From Pedobacter sp. Leaf176 (GTDB lineage Bacteria; Bacteroidota; Bacteroidia; Sphingobacteriales; Sphingobacteriaceae): a stretch of 64,000 nt of DNA. The position numbers and the translations under genes are program-made. This document shows positions 7,084-17,070 of this stretch, in pieces. Position 1 is the stretch's first letter, and each line of letters begins with the position of its first letter. The stretch lies in NCBI RefSeq assembly GCF_001424305.1, contig NZ_LMPD01000003.1, positions 79,032-143,031 of the forward strand. The letters are read 5' to 3'. Below the pieces are notes generated by a model. It was not told where the DNA came from and searched no databases. It worked only from the letters and a program-made list of their open reading frames with translations.

Positions 7084-8949
7084 ATGCAGATAGATGTAAC
7101 GCAAAGAAAAATTGGTTTAAATTTTAATAGTGACGGACTGGCGGAGATAAGGCTTTGGGCCCCCGATGTCGATAGTGTTTTAGTTCATGTTGAAAAACTT
7201 CAGGAACCATTGGAAATGTTCGGGCGGGATTTAGGTTACTGGTATTTACAAACCGATCAAATCAAGCCGCTTGATGAGTATGCTTTCGAATTAATCGCAG
7301 CAGAAAAAAAGGATGGTCATTCTTCATCTACAGTAACACAAGTCCTTCCCGACCCTGCCTCTTTATTGCAAAACAATGGCGTATCTGGTCGCTCCAATGC
7401 CTTCGACCTTCGAAATTATGAATGGACCGACCAATATTGGACAGGCCCGGAGTTGAAAGATTATATCATCTACGAACTCCACGCCGGTACATTTACACCG
7501 GGTGGTGATTTCCACTCCATACATGCTAAACTCGACTACCTCGTTGGTTTAGGCATTACAGCGATTGAAATCATGCCGGTTGCCCAGTTCCCAGGCAGCA
7601 GAAACTGGGGCTATGACGGTGTATACCCATTTGCTGTTCAGAACAGTTATGGCGGGCCGCATGAATTGCAAAACCTGGTAAACGCCTGCCATGAAAAAGG
7701 GCTTGCGGTGATTTTAGATGTGGTGTACAACCATTTCGGACCCGAAGGGAATTACATTTCAGAATTTGGCCCCTATTTCACCAATAAATACCAGACCCCA
7801 TGGGGTAGCGCCATCAATTTTGATGATGCCGGTTGCGATGCTGTAAGAACCTTCTTTATCGAAAACGCCTTAATGTGGTTTCGCGATTTCCATATCGATG
7901 CGCTCAGATTGGACGCCGTGCATGCCATTAAAGATTTAAGCCCTAAACACATCCTGGCAGAAATAAAAGCCTATACCGATAGACTTTCTGAGTTTACCGG
8001 AAAGTCCTATAAATTAATTGCCGAACTCGATTTGAACGACAACCGCTATATCAACCCGGTTTCGCAAGGTGGTTATGGAATGGATGCGCAATGGATTGAT
8101 GAATTCCACCATGCGCTCCGCGTTTCTGCCGGGCAAGAGCAAAAAGGCTATTATTCTGATTTTAATGGCATAGAACACCTGGCAAAGTCTTTTAACGATG
8201 GTTACGTGTACGACGGGCAGTATTCGGCACACCGCCAGCGGAAATTCGGTGTTCCGGCTACAAACAATCCCGGCGAACAATTTGTGGTGTTTTCGCAGAA
8301 TCATGACCAGGTTGGCAACCGGATGCTGGGCGAACGAAGTAGCGAATTAGTTAGCTTTGAAATGCTGAAAGTAATGGCTGGAGCCGTTTTTTGTACCCCA
8401 TTTTTACCAATGCTTTTTATGGGTGAAGAATGGGCCGAAAGCAACCCTTTTCAATTTTTCATCAGCCATAGTGATGAAGCATTGATTGAGGCGGTAAGGA
8501 AAGGCCGGAAAGCCGAATTTGCCGCATTTCATAACGAAGACGAAACACCAGACCCTCAGTCGGAAGCAACCTTTAACCGGTCGAAATTAGACTGGACGAA
8601 AACAGTGGATGGTAAGCATATGCTTATGCTCGACTATTATAGAAAACTTATTGAGTTAAGAAAACAAAACCCTGCGCTAAATACGTTAGATAGAACTGGC
8701 AGCCAGGCAAAAGCCCTTCCCGAAAAAAACAGCCTAATTCTTAAACGCCATGCCCGGGGCCAGCAGATTCTAGCTGTTCTAAACTTTTCTAACGAACAGC
8801 AAAGTATAGCTGTTGACGATTATACCGGCGACTGGCAATTGCTGCTCGACTCAGCAGCACCGGAATTTATTGAACAAAACCACATCGCCATCTCAACAGA
8901 TGGACATATTAATATTTCACCAGAATCCCTTTTAATTTTTTCGAAATAA
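7084..8949 (+). CDS. treZ: Malto-oligosyltrehalose trehalohydrolase
   Basis: TreZ is a cytoplasmic GH13 enzyme that releases trehalose from maltooligosyl-trehalose made by TreY. The 621 residues fit the family. An N-terminal beta-sandwich (about 1-100, with LWAPDVDSV) precedes the barrel. The four GH13 motifs are present: DVVYNHFGPEGN near 217, ALRLDAVHAI near 276 (nucleophile Asp), LIAELDLND near 315 (acid/base Glu; TreZ proteins usually have AELD here) and FSQNHDQVGNR near 403. The WGYDGVYPFAVQ block near 178 also fits TreZ and branching-enzyme relatives; the absence of branching-enzyme features and the treY neighbour decide the call. The stop codon is directly followed by the ATG of the next gene, so the two are co-transcribed. 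Confidence 0.92.
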   Translation: MQIDVTQRKIGLNFNSDGLAEIRLWAPDVDSVLVHVEKLQEPLEMFGRDLGYWYLQTDQIKPLDEYAFELIAAEKKDGHSSSTVTQVLPDPASLLQNNGVSGRSNAFDLRNYEWTDQYWTGPELKDYIIYELHAGTFTPGGDFHSIHAKLDYLVGLGITAIEIMPVAQFPGSRNWGYDGVYPFAVQNSYGGPHELQNLVNACHEKGLAVILDVVYNHFGPEGNYISEFGPYFTNKYQTPWGSAINFDDAGCDAVRTFFIENALMWFRDFHIDALRLDAVHAIKDLSPKHILAEIKAYTDRLSEFTGKSYKLIAELDLNDNRYINPVSQGGYGMDAQWIDEFHHALRVSAGQEQKGYYSDFNGIEHLAKSFNDGYVYDGQYSAHRQRKFGVPATNNPGEQFVVFSQNHDQVGNRMLGERSSELVSFEMLKVMAGAVFCTPFLPMLFMGEEWAESNPFQFFISHSDEALIEAVRKGRKAEFAAFHNEDETPDPQSEATFNRSKLDWTKTVDGKHMLMLDYYRKLIELRKQNPALNTLDRTGSQAKALPEKNSLILKRHARGQQILAVLNFSNEQQSIAVDDYTGDWQLLLDSAAPEFIEQNHIAISTDGHINISPESLLIFSK

Positions 8950-11900
8950 ATGAATAAACCTGCCTCAACATACCGCATTCAGTTCCATAAAGATTTTAAC
9001 TTTCAGTCGTTCGATAAAATAATTCCCTACCTTATTGATTTGGGCGTGGACACCGTTTACGCCTCTCCTATTTTTGAAGCTATGCCCGGAAGTACCCATG
9101 GCTATGATGTTGTAAACCCAAACCGGATAAACCCGGAGATTGGCACAGAAAAAGAACTTCTGGCAATTTCTAAAAAGTTAAAAAGTGCCGGCATCAGCTG
9201 GCTCCAGGACATTGTACCAAACCACATGGCTTTTCATCCGGCCAACAACTGGTTGATGGATGTAATGAAGAAAGGTAAGGCATCAGAATTTGCGGCCTAT
9301 TTTGACATCGACTTTAACCAGGCCGACGGACGATTAATGGTACCGTTTTTGGGCGAAGACCTGGAAGCTGCTATTGAAAACAAGGCGGTTCAGTTAAAAA
9401 AAATAAAAAATGAGTTTTTCATCCAAACGGGTGATTCGAACTGGCCGGTGAATGAAAATACGGCGCAGGAATTATTAAATGAAAACCTGAAGAAAAGAAA
9501 TGATGACCCTGCGTTTATAAAAAAAATAGCCGATGCACAATATTATCGTCTATGCAATTGGCAGGAAACCAACAGCAAAATCAATTACCGCAGGTTTTTT
9601 ACGGTAAATAGTTTAATCTGCCTTAATATTCAACATGAATCCGTTTTTGACGGCTACCATAAATACATTCTCGAACTGATTAAAAAAGGGGTATTCCAGG
9701 GTTTAAGAATCGATCACGTGGACGGACTCTATGATCCTGAAGCTTATTTTTGCCAACTAAGAAAAACCGTTGGTGAAGACATTTACATTGTCGTCGAGAA
9801 AATACTTGAGGAGGGTGAAGACATGCCAATAAGCTGGCCGGTTCAGGGCAATACAGGTTACGATTTCATGTCCATGGTGAACAACCTGTTTACCAATCGA
9901 AAGGCCGAAAAACCGTTCAGCAAACTTTATGAAAACGTTATCGGCAAAAAACTGGACCCCGAAGATCTAATCTATCAAAAGAAAAAAGCCATTCTGCAAA
10001 ACCACATGCAGGGAGAATTAAATAACCTTTGCCAGCTGTTCTTAAATTCTGATTTGATAGATGCGAATGCCATCAATCCGGAAGATTTGAAAACTGCAAT
10101 AGGCGAGTTTTTAATCAGCATGCCGGTTTACCGTTATTACAGCTATAATTTCCCATTGAATACTGAAGATGCTGAGCTGGTTAAAGATTTGCTTTCGCCC
10201 GTAATGAAGCAAAAGGAAACAAAAAATGCAGGCGACTTACTTTATAAGGTATTCATCGAAAATCCTTTAACAGCCAATCCGGATTACAATAAAAAGCTAA
10301 GCAGATTTTATCAGCGATGCATGCAGTTCACGGGACCATTAATGGCAAAAGGTGTGGAAGACACCCTAATGTTTACTTACAACCGTTTTGTAGGGCACGC
10401 CGAAGTTGGCGACGCACCACATGCTTTCGGTTCCAGTGTAAATGAGTTTCATCATAAAATGACCGCGCGTCGGGAACAATGGCCCCTTAGCATAAACGGA
10501 AGCTCCACACACGATACTAAAAAAGGCGAAGATGTAAGGGCAAGGTTAAATGTGCTCTCCGACATTCCGGAAAAATGGACCGATTTTGTTAACGAACTTT
10601 TTGGTTCTATAGCTGAAATTCAGAAAACACAGCCCGAATTTGAGTCGCTTCATAGAAACGACATTTACCTTATCATTCAAACAGTTACTGGAGCACTGCC
10701 TTTTTCCGGTGAAAATAAAGATGATATCGATACCCGCCTTGAACAATTTATTGAGAAGGCACTACGCGAAGCTAAAAAGCGTTCGGATTGGGCAGAACCG
10801 GATGAAGCTTATGAAAATAAATTAAAAAAATTCACACATCTTCTGCTGGATGAAAAGCAGGAAAGCAGCAAGCTGATTAAAAATTTCCTGGACCAGGTAA
10901 CAGATTTTACCATCATAAACAGCTTGGCACAGCAAACTTTAAAATTTACTTGTCCGGGCATTCCTGATGTCTACCAGGGAACTGAGCTTTGGGATTTAAG
11001 CCTGGTCGACCCGGATAACAGGCGGCCTGTGGATTATCAGTCCAGGTCTGAACGTTTGGAGTCCATCGAAAAAAACACATCCCTAAATGATATCTGGAAA
11101 GAAAGAACCTCCGGCAACATTAAGCTTTGGCTTACTCAAAAATTATTTAAAATAAGAAAAGCCGATAGGGAACTCTTTGAATCGGGTACCTACCTGCCTC
11201 TGGAAGTAAAAGGTAAATTTTCGGAGCACATTTTTGCCTTTGCAAGGCAGTTAAACGAAACGTGGATAATTGTGGTTAGCCCACTTGGGCTTGCTAAACT
11301 TTCTGAAATCCAGAATCTTCCTTTCGATAAGATAGACTGGGCAGATACCAGATTTATTTTACCGAAAGACGCCCCCATTGAGTGGAAAGACTTATTGACA
11401 AACACGGATGGTCATAAAAATATAGGTTCAGAGGGCATAGCAGTTTCCGATCTTTTCAAAGAGCTGCCGGTAACCATTTTAAAATTAACTCAAAAAAAAA
11501 ATAAACGTTCCGCCGGCATCCTGATGCACATCAGTTCATTACCAAGTGATTTTGGAATCGGAGATATGGGTAAAAAGGCGCACCGTTTTGTTGATTTTCT
11601 TCAGGCGTCAAGGCAAAAGTACTGGCAGATTTTACCTCTTAACCCCACTAAAGCAGCAAACGGGCATTCCCCCTACTCGAGCAATTCGGCCATGGCTGGC
11701 AATACACTGCTAATCAGTCCGGAAAGCTTGTTCGAAGATGGTTTAATATCCAAAGGTGAATTGAAAGCAGCTCAACTGCCATCTGCTGATCACATCCTGT
11801 TTGAAAAGGCAGAAGAAATAAAAAAGGAATTACTTGGAAAAGCCTACCAGAATTTTACGGCTCGAAAGAACGATAATCTTCAAAAAGCATTCACTTCATT

Positions 11901-13005
11901 TTGCATAACTGAAGCCGGTTGGCTTGATAATTTCGCCATTTACACGGCCTTAAAGCATCATCTTGATAACCTGGAATGGTACAACTGGCCAGAAAAATTT
12001 AAGTACCGCACCGCCGGAACCCTAACAAGTTTCGAGAAAAAACACAAAAAAGAGGTAGATGAAATTAAATGGCAGCAGTTTATATTTTTTCGTCAATGGC
12101 ATAGCCTTAAAAACTACGCAAATTCGAAAGGCATTCAGATTATCGGCGATCTGCCTTTTTACCTGGATTATGATTCGGTAGAAGTATGGTCCGCTCCAGA
12201 AAACTTTATGCTGGATGAAAAAAGGAACAAAATACAGGTGGCCGGTGTCCCTCCTGATTATTTTAATGCAGAAGGGCAACTCTGGGGTATGCCTGTATTC
12301 AACTGGGAACTGATGAAGGCCGACAACTATTCCTGGTGGTTGAACCGCCTTAAAAAAAACATGGAATTGTTTGATTTGCTCCGGGTGGATCATTTCAGGG
12401 CATTTGCCTCCTACTGGCAGGTTCCGGCAGGAAATGAAAATGCAATTAACGGAACCTGGGAAAAAGGTCCGGGCATTCATTTCTTTGAAACCATTAAGGC
12501 GGATTTAGGTGACCTGCCCTTTATTGCAGAAGATTTGGGTGAAATTGACCAGGACGTAGAAGACCTGATAAAACAAACCAAACTGCCGGGCATGAAAGTA
12601 CTTCAGTTCGCTTTTGGGAAAGATATGGCAAGCTCAGCGCATATTCCTCATAATTTTGAAGCTCCGAATTGTATTGTATATTCAGGAACACATGACAATA
12701 ATACCATTAAAGGCTGGTTTAAAGAGGAAGCAGATAGCGCGTTACGCCAACGGATTTCGGATTATACAGGAATTGAAGTTACTGAAAACAATATCAATCG
12801 CGTAATTATCGGCTTGTGTTACGCGTCGATTGCGAAAATAGCCATTATACCCATTCAGGATATTTTAAATATGGATGAAAATGCCAGGATGAATGTCCCC
12901 GGAACGAGTAATGATAACTGGAGCTGGAAAATGAACTCAGATTTACCTGATAAAAAGGTGAGTGACTGGTTAAATTTTCAGACCGAATTATATGGTCGGG
13001 CTTAA
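8950..13005 (+). CDS. treY-malQ: Fused malto-oligosyltrehalose synthase and 4-alpha-glucanotransferase
   Basis: One 1351-residue frame holds two enzymes. Residues 1 to about 840 are TreY (GH13_26), which turns the reducing end of a maltodextrin into a trehalose unit: YASPIFEAMPGSTHGYD near 37, GLRIDHVDGLYDP near 254, IVVEKILEEGE near 282 and STHDTKKGED near 520. Residues about 851-1351 are MalQ (GH77), starting at KRSAGILMHISSLPSDFGIG, with LLRVDHFRAFASYWQ near 1145 (nucleophile Asp), FIAEDLGEID near 1194 and SGTHDNNTIKGW near 1247. All catalytic residues of both halves are visible, so both are probably active. MalQ disproportionation would supply chains of suitable length to TreY. The ATG abuts the treZ stop. 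No treX-type debranching gene is in the window. Confidence 0.92.
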   Translation: MNKPASTYRIQFHKDFNFQSFDKIIPYLIDLGVDTVYASPIFEAMPGSTHGYDVVNPNRINPEIGTEKELLAISKKLKSAGISWLQDIVPNHMAFHPANNWLMDVMKKGKASEFAAYFDIDFNQADGRLMVPFLGEDLEAAIENKAVQLKKIKNEFFIQTGDSNWPVNENTAQELLNENLKKRNDDPAFIKKIADAQYYRLCNWQETNSKINYRRFFTVNSLICLNIQHESVFDGYHKYILELIKKGVFQGLRIDHVDGLYDPEAYFCQLRKTVGEDIYIVVEKILEEGEDMPISWPVQGNTGYDFMSMVNNLFTNRKAEKPFSKLYENVIGKKLDPEDLIYQKKKAILQNHMQGELNNLCQLFLNSDLIDANAINPEDLKTAIGEFLISMPVYRYYSYNFPLNTEDAELVKDLLSPVMKQKETKNAGDLLYKVFIENPLTANPDYNKKLSRFYQRCMQFTGPLMAKGVEDTLMFTYNRFVGHAEVGDAPHAFGSSVNEFHHKMTARREQWPLSINGSSTHDTKKGEDVRARLNVLSDIPEKWTDFVNELFGSIAEIQKTQPEFESLHRNDIYLIIQTVTGALPFSGENKDDIDTRLEQFIEKALREAKKRSDWAEPDEAYENKLKKFTHLLLDEKQESSKLIKNFLDQVTDFTIINSLAQQTLKFTCPGIPDVYQGTELWDLSLVDPDNRRPVDYQSRSERLESIEKNTSLNDIWKERTSGNIKLWLTQKLFKIRKADRELFESGTYLPLEVKGKFSEHIFAFARQLNETWIIVVSPLGLAKLSEIQNLPFDKIDWADTRFILPKDAPIEWKDLLTNTDGHKNIGSEGIAVSDLFKELPVTILKLTQKKNKRSAGILMHISSLPSDFGIGDMGKKAHRFVDFLQASRQKYWQILPLNPTKAANGHSPYSSNSAMAGNTLLISPESLFEDGLISKGELKAAQLPSADHILFEKAEEIKKELLGKAYQNFTARKNDNLQKAFTSFCITEAGWLDNFAIYTALKHHLDNLEWYNWPEKFKYRTAGTLTSFEKKHKKEVDEIKWQQFIFFRQWHSLKNYANSKGIQIIGDLPFYLDYDSVEVWSAPENFMLDEKRNKIQVAGVPPDYFNAEGQLWGMPVFNWELMKADNYSWWLNRLKKNMELFDLLRVDHFRAFASYWQVPAGNENAINGTWEKGPGIHFFETIKADLGDLPFIAEDLGEIDQDVEDLIKQTKLPGMKVLQFAFGKDMASSAHIPHNFEAPNCIVYSGTHDNNTIKGWFKEEADSALRQRISDYTGIEVTENNINRVIIGLCYASIAKIAIIPIQDILNMDENARMNVPGTSNDNWSWKMNSDLPDKKVSDWLNFQTELYGRA

Positions 13006-13329
13006 TTGCTATAGATGCTGCAGGCTTGCATGATTTTATTTTTTTGACTTGGGATATGCCCGATATGCATTATCGTATGTAGATTAATGAGTATAAAATA
13101 TCGACAGCGTATACAAGTGCCTACACCTGTTTCATTTAATGTCTATTCAAATTGATTGATTTTTAAATGCCCATTATAAATAGATGAAATAAGAGTTACC
13201 TGTTTCATCTTCTGGATAATATAACATAGCTATAAAGCAAAACTTCAGTGTAATTAAACCACATGGGAATATCCGGGTACTTATGGTATCAAATTTGTTA
13301 TAAAAGGTTAACCATCTAAAACCCCCATC
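13006..13329. other. Intergenic region before the sigma factor gene
   Basis: A 324-base AT-rich spacer. CAAATTTG at about 13292 resembles the Bacteroidota -7 element, but I could not find a convincing -33 partner. No stem followed by a T tract marks the end of the trehalose operon. Confidence 0.4.
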
Positions 13330-13860
13330 ATGACACAAAATGAATTTTCTACGCAGGCCTCTGTTCTGGCTCCTTTCCTGAAATCATACGCTTTAAATTT
13401 CACCCGAGATGCTGAAGATGCAAACGACCTTGTACAGGATACGCTTGTTAAAGCCATTCGTTATTATCAGCAATTTGAAATGGGAAGTAATCTTAAGGGT
13501 TGGCTTTTTACGATAATGAAAAATACGTTCATTAACGATTATAGAAGACGTGTTAAAACTAACGCCCTAATAGTTCAGGATGATGAAATAAGTTCGGCAA
13601 ACCTCTCTAACAGCGCCACCCGGAACGATGCTGAAGGCAATTTTATCATGAAAGACATCAAAGCAGCAATCGACAGCCTTCCTGAAGTTTATGCTGTACC
13701 TTTTGTACGATTCTTCGAAGGCTATAAATACCATGAAATTGCCGAAGATTTAAATATCCCGATTGGCACCGTAAAAACCCGTATCCACGTAGCAAGAGGC
13801 TTGCTGAAAAACTATTTGGTTACTTATGCCAAATACGATTATAAAAAAGGTCAGGCTTAA
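13330..13860 (+). CDS. ECF-type RNA polymerase sigma factor
   Basis: A 176-residue sigma-70 family factor with only regions 2 and 4. Region 2 spans about residues 15-80 (DAEDANDLVQDTLVKAIRYY, then GWLFTIMKNTFINDYRR) and region 4 about 115-168 (LPEVYAVPFVRFFEGY, then EIAEDLNIPIGTVKTRIHVAR). No anti-sigma gene lies next to it. It precedes a permease and a manganese catalase, so a stress role is plausible but not shown. The start ATG fits the usual short N-terminus. Confidence 0.9.
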   Translation: MTQNEFSTQASVLAPFLKSYALNFTRDAEDANDLVQDTLVKAIRYYQQFEMGSNLKGWLFTIMKNTFINDYRRRVKTNALIVQDDEISSANLSNSATRNDAEGNFIMKDIKAAIDSLPEVYAVPFVRFFEGYKYHEIAEDLNIPIGTVKTRIHVARGLLKNYLVTYAKYDYKKGQA

Positions 13861-13903
13861 TTCTGTAATTAAGCAAAAAATAATTCAGCCAGGTTAAATC
13901 TCA

Positions 13904-15004
13904 ATGGTTAAAAGCTTTCCATTCTACATTAAGGCACCCATAATCCTTTTAGGATTGGTGATAACCGTATTTATAATGAGTGTTTTGAGGGATGTTTTTA
14001 TCCCGCTTGCATTTGCTGCCTTAATTGCCACCCTGCTGAACCCACTTTCCAACCGTTTTGAACGCCGTTTACCAAAAGTAATCAGCATTATGCTTTCAAT
14101 GCTTATTGCCATTTTGGTATTGTTCGGCGTAATGTATTTTCTATCCTCCCAGATTGCACACTTTTTCGATAATATCGATGCCATGCGACAGAAGCTTAGC
14201 GAACTCCTGCACACGCTTCAGCAATGGCTGGAAAAACAATTTGGAATCACCGATAAAAAACAAGTTGAAATGCTTAATGAGGCCGCGAATAACAGCAAAG
14301 CAGTTATAGGACAAACCCTGAATGGCGTACTGGGTATTTTAAGCGTTGTTTTCCTTATCCCGGTGTATACTTTTCTGATGATGTTATATAAAACGTTGAT
14401 TCTGAATTTTATATACGAAGTATTTTCAGAAGAAAATAAGCTTAAAGTAGGTGAAATACTGTCGGAAACAAAAGCTGCGATTCAAAGCTACATCATCGGT
14501 TTACTGATAGAGACCTCTATCGTTGCCATCCTGAATTCCGCTGCACTTTTAATATTGGGTGTCCAAAATGCAATACTGATTGGGGTTATCGGTGCAATAC
14601 TTAATTTATTACCATACATCGGTGGCATCATCGCCATTGCACTTCCTGTATTAATGGCGACCCTAACAACTGATGGTTACACCACACAGTTGCTTATCGT
14701 TGCGGCCTATGCCTTTATACAATTTGTAGATAACAACATACTTGTTCCCAGAATCGTTTCGTCTAAAGTGCAGATCAATGCGCTAATTTCAATTGTAATT
14801 GTGTTGCTGGGTGCAGCACTTTGCGGTGTTCCCGGGATGTTTCTTTCAATCCCTTTTATAGCGGTACTCAAGATCATATTCGATCGAATAGATGGCTTGA
14901 AGCCCTGGGGTAAACTCTTAGGCGATACTGTGCCTACAGAACATATGGGCCAGCTGAAGCGCCTGCGCAGAAAAAGGACTATTGTAGCCAAAGAGAAAAG
15001 CTGA
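13904..15004 (+). CDS. AI-2E family transporter (YdiK/PerM-like permease)
   Basis: A 366-residue integral membrane protein of the AI-2E/PerM family with about eight predicted transmembrane segments. The family pattern is seen: two N-terminal helices (residues 10-85), a soluble loop rich in charged residues (about 85-130), then clustered helices up to residue 340, including NLLPYIGGIIAIALPVLM near 230. The C-terminus is basic (LKRLRRKRTIVAKEK). Transport of autoinducer-2 is proven only for a few members; most, including this one, have no assigned substrate. It follows the sigma factor gene by 43 bases and is probably co-transcribed with it. Confidence 0.85.
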   Translation: MVKSFPFYIKAPIILLGLVITVFIMSVLRDVFIPLAFAALIATLLNPLSNRFERRLPKVISIMLSMLIAILVLFGVMYFLSSQIAHFFDNIDAMRQKLSELLHTLQQWLEKQFGITDKKQVEMLNEAANNSKAVIGQTLNGVLGILSVVFLIPVYTFLMMLYKTLILNFIYEVFSEENKLKVGEILSETKAAIQSYIIGLLIETSIVAILNSAALLILGVQNAILIGVIGAILNLLPYIGGIIAIALPVLMATLTTDGYTTQLLIVAAYAFIQFVDNNILVPRIVSSKVQINALISIVIVLLGAALCGVPGMFLSIPFIAVLKIIFDRIDGLKPWGKLLGDTVPTEHMGQLKRLRRKRTIVAKEKS

Positions 15005-15225
15005 TGCAGTATCAAATCCCAATTTATTACCTCAACAGATCATGGTCTCCGGTACATTTAAGATCATTCTTCCCAACCTAATGATGTTATCAATCCTTGG
15101 TTAAGTATAAATACGCCATGAAGGGAGGAATACCCGATTTTCAATTAATCAAATCCTTATGGCTTTTCTGATGTAGTTATATAAAGTTGCATTCAGCATC
15201 TTCTCATTAACAAAACAATCAGCTT

Positions 15226-16173
15226 ATGTTCCATCATTCAAAAGACCTGCAGTTTAACGCCCGCGTTTCTAAACCGGATCCTGCATTTGCAAACATTTTA
15301 CTAGAACAATTTGGCGGTGAAAACGGTGAACTTGCCGCAGCCATGCAATATTTTACCCAGGCATTTGGCGCGAAACAACCGCATCCCGATAAATACGATA
15401 TGCTTATGGATATCGCCACAGAAGAATTCAGTCACCTGGAAATCGTTGGCGCAACCATACAAATGTTGCTGAAAGGCGTAAACGGAGAATTAAAAGCCGC
15501 TGCTGATTCATCTGAAATTATGCAGGTGCTTGACGGTAAGGCCGCTAAAGAAAATATAATCCATGCTGCATTAACCAACAATCCGCATTTCGTTACACTT
15601 AGTGCCGGCGGACCAAGATTAGCGAATAGTCAGGGTATTCCGTGGTGTGCTTCTTATATTCACTCTAACGGTGACTTAACCGTTGATTTAAGAAGTAATC
15701 TTGCGTCTGAATCCAGGGCAAAACTGGTTTATGAACACCTGATGAAATTTACTGACGACCCTTATGTTAAGGAAACACTATCGTTCCTAATGACACGCGA
15801 AGTTGCGCACTATAAAATGTTTGAAGCTGCATTGGACACGATTCAACCTAATTTTCCTCCGGGCGTGTTACAGGCAGACCCAAGGTTTACACAACAATAT
15901 TTTAACCTTTCTCCTGAGAAATCTTTCACTGGCCCATGGAATGAAGGCGAAATGCCAGACATGGGAAAAGATTGGGAATTTATTGCCGACCCGGTATCGT
16001 TCGTGAAAGAATCAGAAGGCCTGACTAAACTTGAATACGACAAGAAAAAAGAAATGGCTGACACAGATAAATTGAACAAAAAAATGAGTGAGGAGAAAAG
16101 CTCAGAGGTTAAAGCTTCCGAGCCAGAAGGTACGGCTCAATGGAGTGATTACGAAGAATCTGAGGTAAAATAA
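15226..16173 (+). CDS. Manganese catalase
   Basis: A non-haem, di-manganese catalase that disproportionates hydrogen peroxide in the cytoplasm. The 315 residues form the ferritin-like four-helix core followed by a charged tail. Metal ligands fit the family: Glu near 35 in NGELAAAMQYF, Glu and His near 66-69 in TEEFSHLE, and Glu and His near 190 in TREVAHYKMFE. The last 50 residues are rich in lysine, glutamate and serine, as in many soil Bacteroidota homologues. It has its own terminator (16185-16213). The promoter was not identified. Confidence 0.92.
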   Translation: MFHHSKDLQFNARVSKPDPAFANILLEQFGGENGELAAAMQYFTQAFGAKQPHPDKYDMLMDIATEEFSHLEIVGATIQMLLKGVNGELKAAADSSEIMQVLDGKAAKENIIHAALTNNPHFVTLSAGGPRLANSQGIPWCASYIHSNGDLTVDLRSNLASESRAKLVYEHLMKFTDDPYVKETLSFLMTREVAHYKMFEAALDTIQPNFPPGVLQADPRFTQQYFNLSPEKSFTGPWNEGEMPDMGKDWEFIADPVSFVKESEGLTKLEYDKKKEMADTDKLNKKMSEEKSSEVKASEPEGTAQWSDYEESEVK

Positions 16174-16184
16174 TAAATCATGAG

Positions 16185-16213
16185 TAAACCGGATATTGAA
16201 GGTATCCGGTTTA
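16185..16213 (+). terminator. Terminator of the manganese catalase gene
   Basis: TAAACCGGATA pairs with TATCCGGTTTA around a 7-base loop, 12 bases after the catalase stop codon, followed by a T-rich stretch (TTTCTG). Confidence 0.75.
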
Positions 16214-16299
16214 TTTCTGTCCCATTTAAGGTCAACAAAATACGAACCTAATTCATTATATATCCAATCGAATCTTTTTTAAACTAAAATAACAACACC

Positions 16300-16509
16300 A
16301 TGAAAAAGTTCATCATAACAATCTGCTGCCTGGTTTTAATCCAGATTTCGGGATGTGGAAACGATCCTGAGAAACATAGGGAATCGGAGGTTAACACGGA
16401 TACGATAGATACGACAACCGTAAATCAACCTAGTAAAATAAGTACTTCGGGTACGGACACGACTACTGAAAATAGCAAAAAAACAGCAGCTGAAAATCCT
16501 AAAAATTAA
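16300..16509 (+). CDS. Small predicted lipoprotein
   Basis: A 69-residue protein with a lipoprotein signal: a basic start (MKKF), a hydrophobic core and a lipobox ending in cysteine (QISGC, Cys19). The mature part is hydrophilic, rich in Thr, Asp, Glu and Lys (repeated TDTI/TDTT), and probably unstructured. No known domain. It lies just behind the catalase terminator on the same strand, so it is likely its own transcription unit. Confidence 0.7.
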   Translation: MKKFIITICCLVLIQISGCGNDPEKHRESEVNTDTIDTTTVNQPSKISTSGTDTTTENSKKTAAENPKN

Positions 16510-17070
16510 ACCACGTTTAATCTCATCAAACTTCCCATATTCATTTCCGGTAGCCTTTTTAGCTAGATACTCCCCCGGTTTCCGTTGGTAAATAACCTTA
16601 GTGTAGAATTTGGAAACAACAGACTACCAAAATATAGCGTCCAAGTTCATCGGCAAAACAAATGCCTGATGTAGTTAAACTTTCGAGTCCTTTTACCAAT
16701 CTGGATATGGAATGCGCTATATGCCACGCTTTTACTGGAAAAGGGTGTGAATAAGCAATGTCCAACTTTTTTGAAGCGGGTGTCGTTTTGTTTTAGGATA
16801 GACCAAATCCTAAATCTGAGCGGGTAGGTGTTTGTTCGATAAGAGCGACTTGAAAAATATAACAGAAATAGTAATAATAGCTATCCAGAAACGCGTCAGG
16901 AGCATCTTAAATCTGAAGTTCGATACTACTTGCTATTATTTGAATAATTATTACTCAAGCAAAGAGCGACGATTGTGACCGTTTGATAGATAAATTCTCT
17001 CTGATTTTACCAATGCGTTAAGCAACTATGCCCGGTCCTAAAGTATAAGGACCAGGCTTGAAGGTTATAT
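16510..17070. other. 561-base gap with coding-like antisense remnant
   Basis: No intact gene is seen. On the minus strand a segment of about 35 codons (about 16510-16620) reads protein-like (FYTKVIYQRKPGEYL, then TGNEYGKFDEIK), but it has a stop upstream and no start or clear end. A plus-strand 30-codon frame near 16661 contains a CAICH motif and is probably chance. The gap may hold a decayed gene. Confidence 0.35.

Noticed and set aside
12022..12480. 152-codon minus-strand frame inside the MalQ part
   Set aside because: Antisense shadow of conserved GH77 sequence.
16661..16753. CxxCH haem-binding motif in a 30-codon frame
   Set aside because: Far too short for a cytochrome, no signal peptide and no neighbours of that kind; chance is likely.
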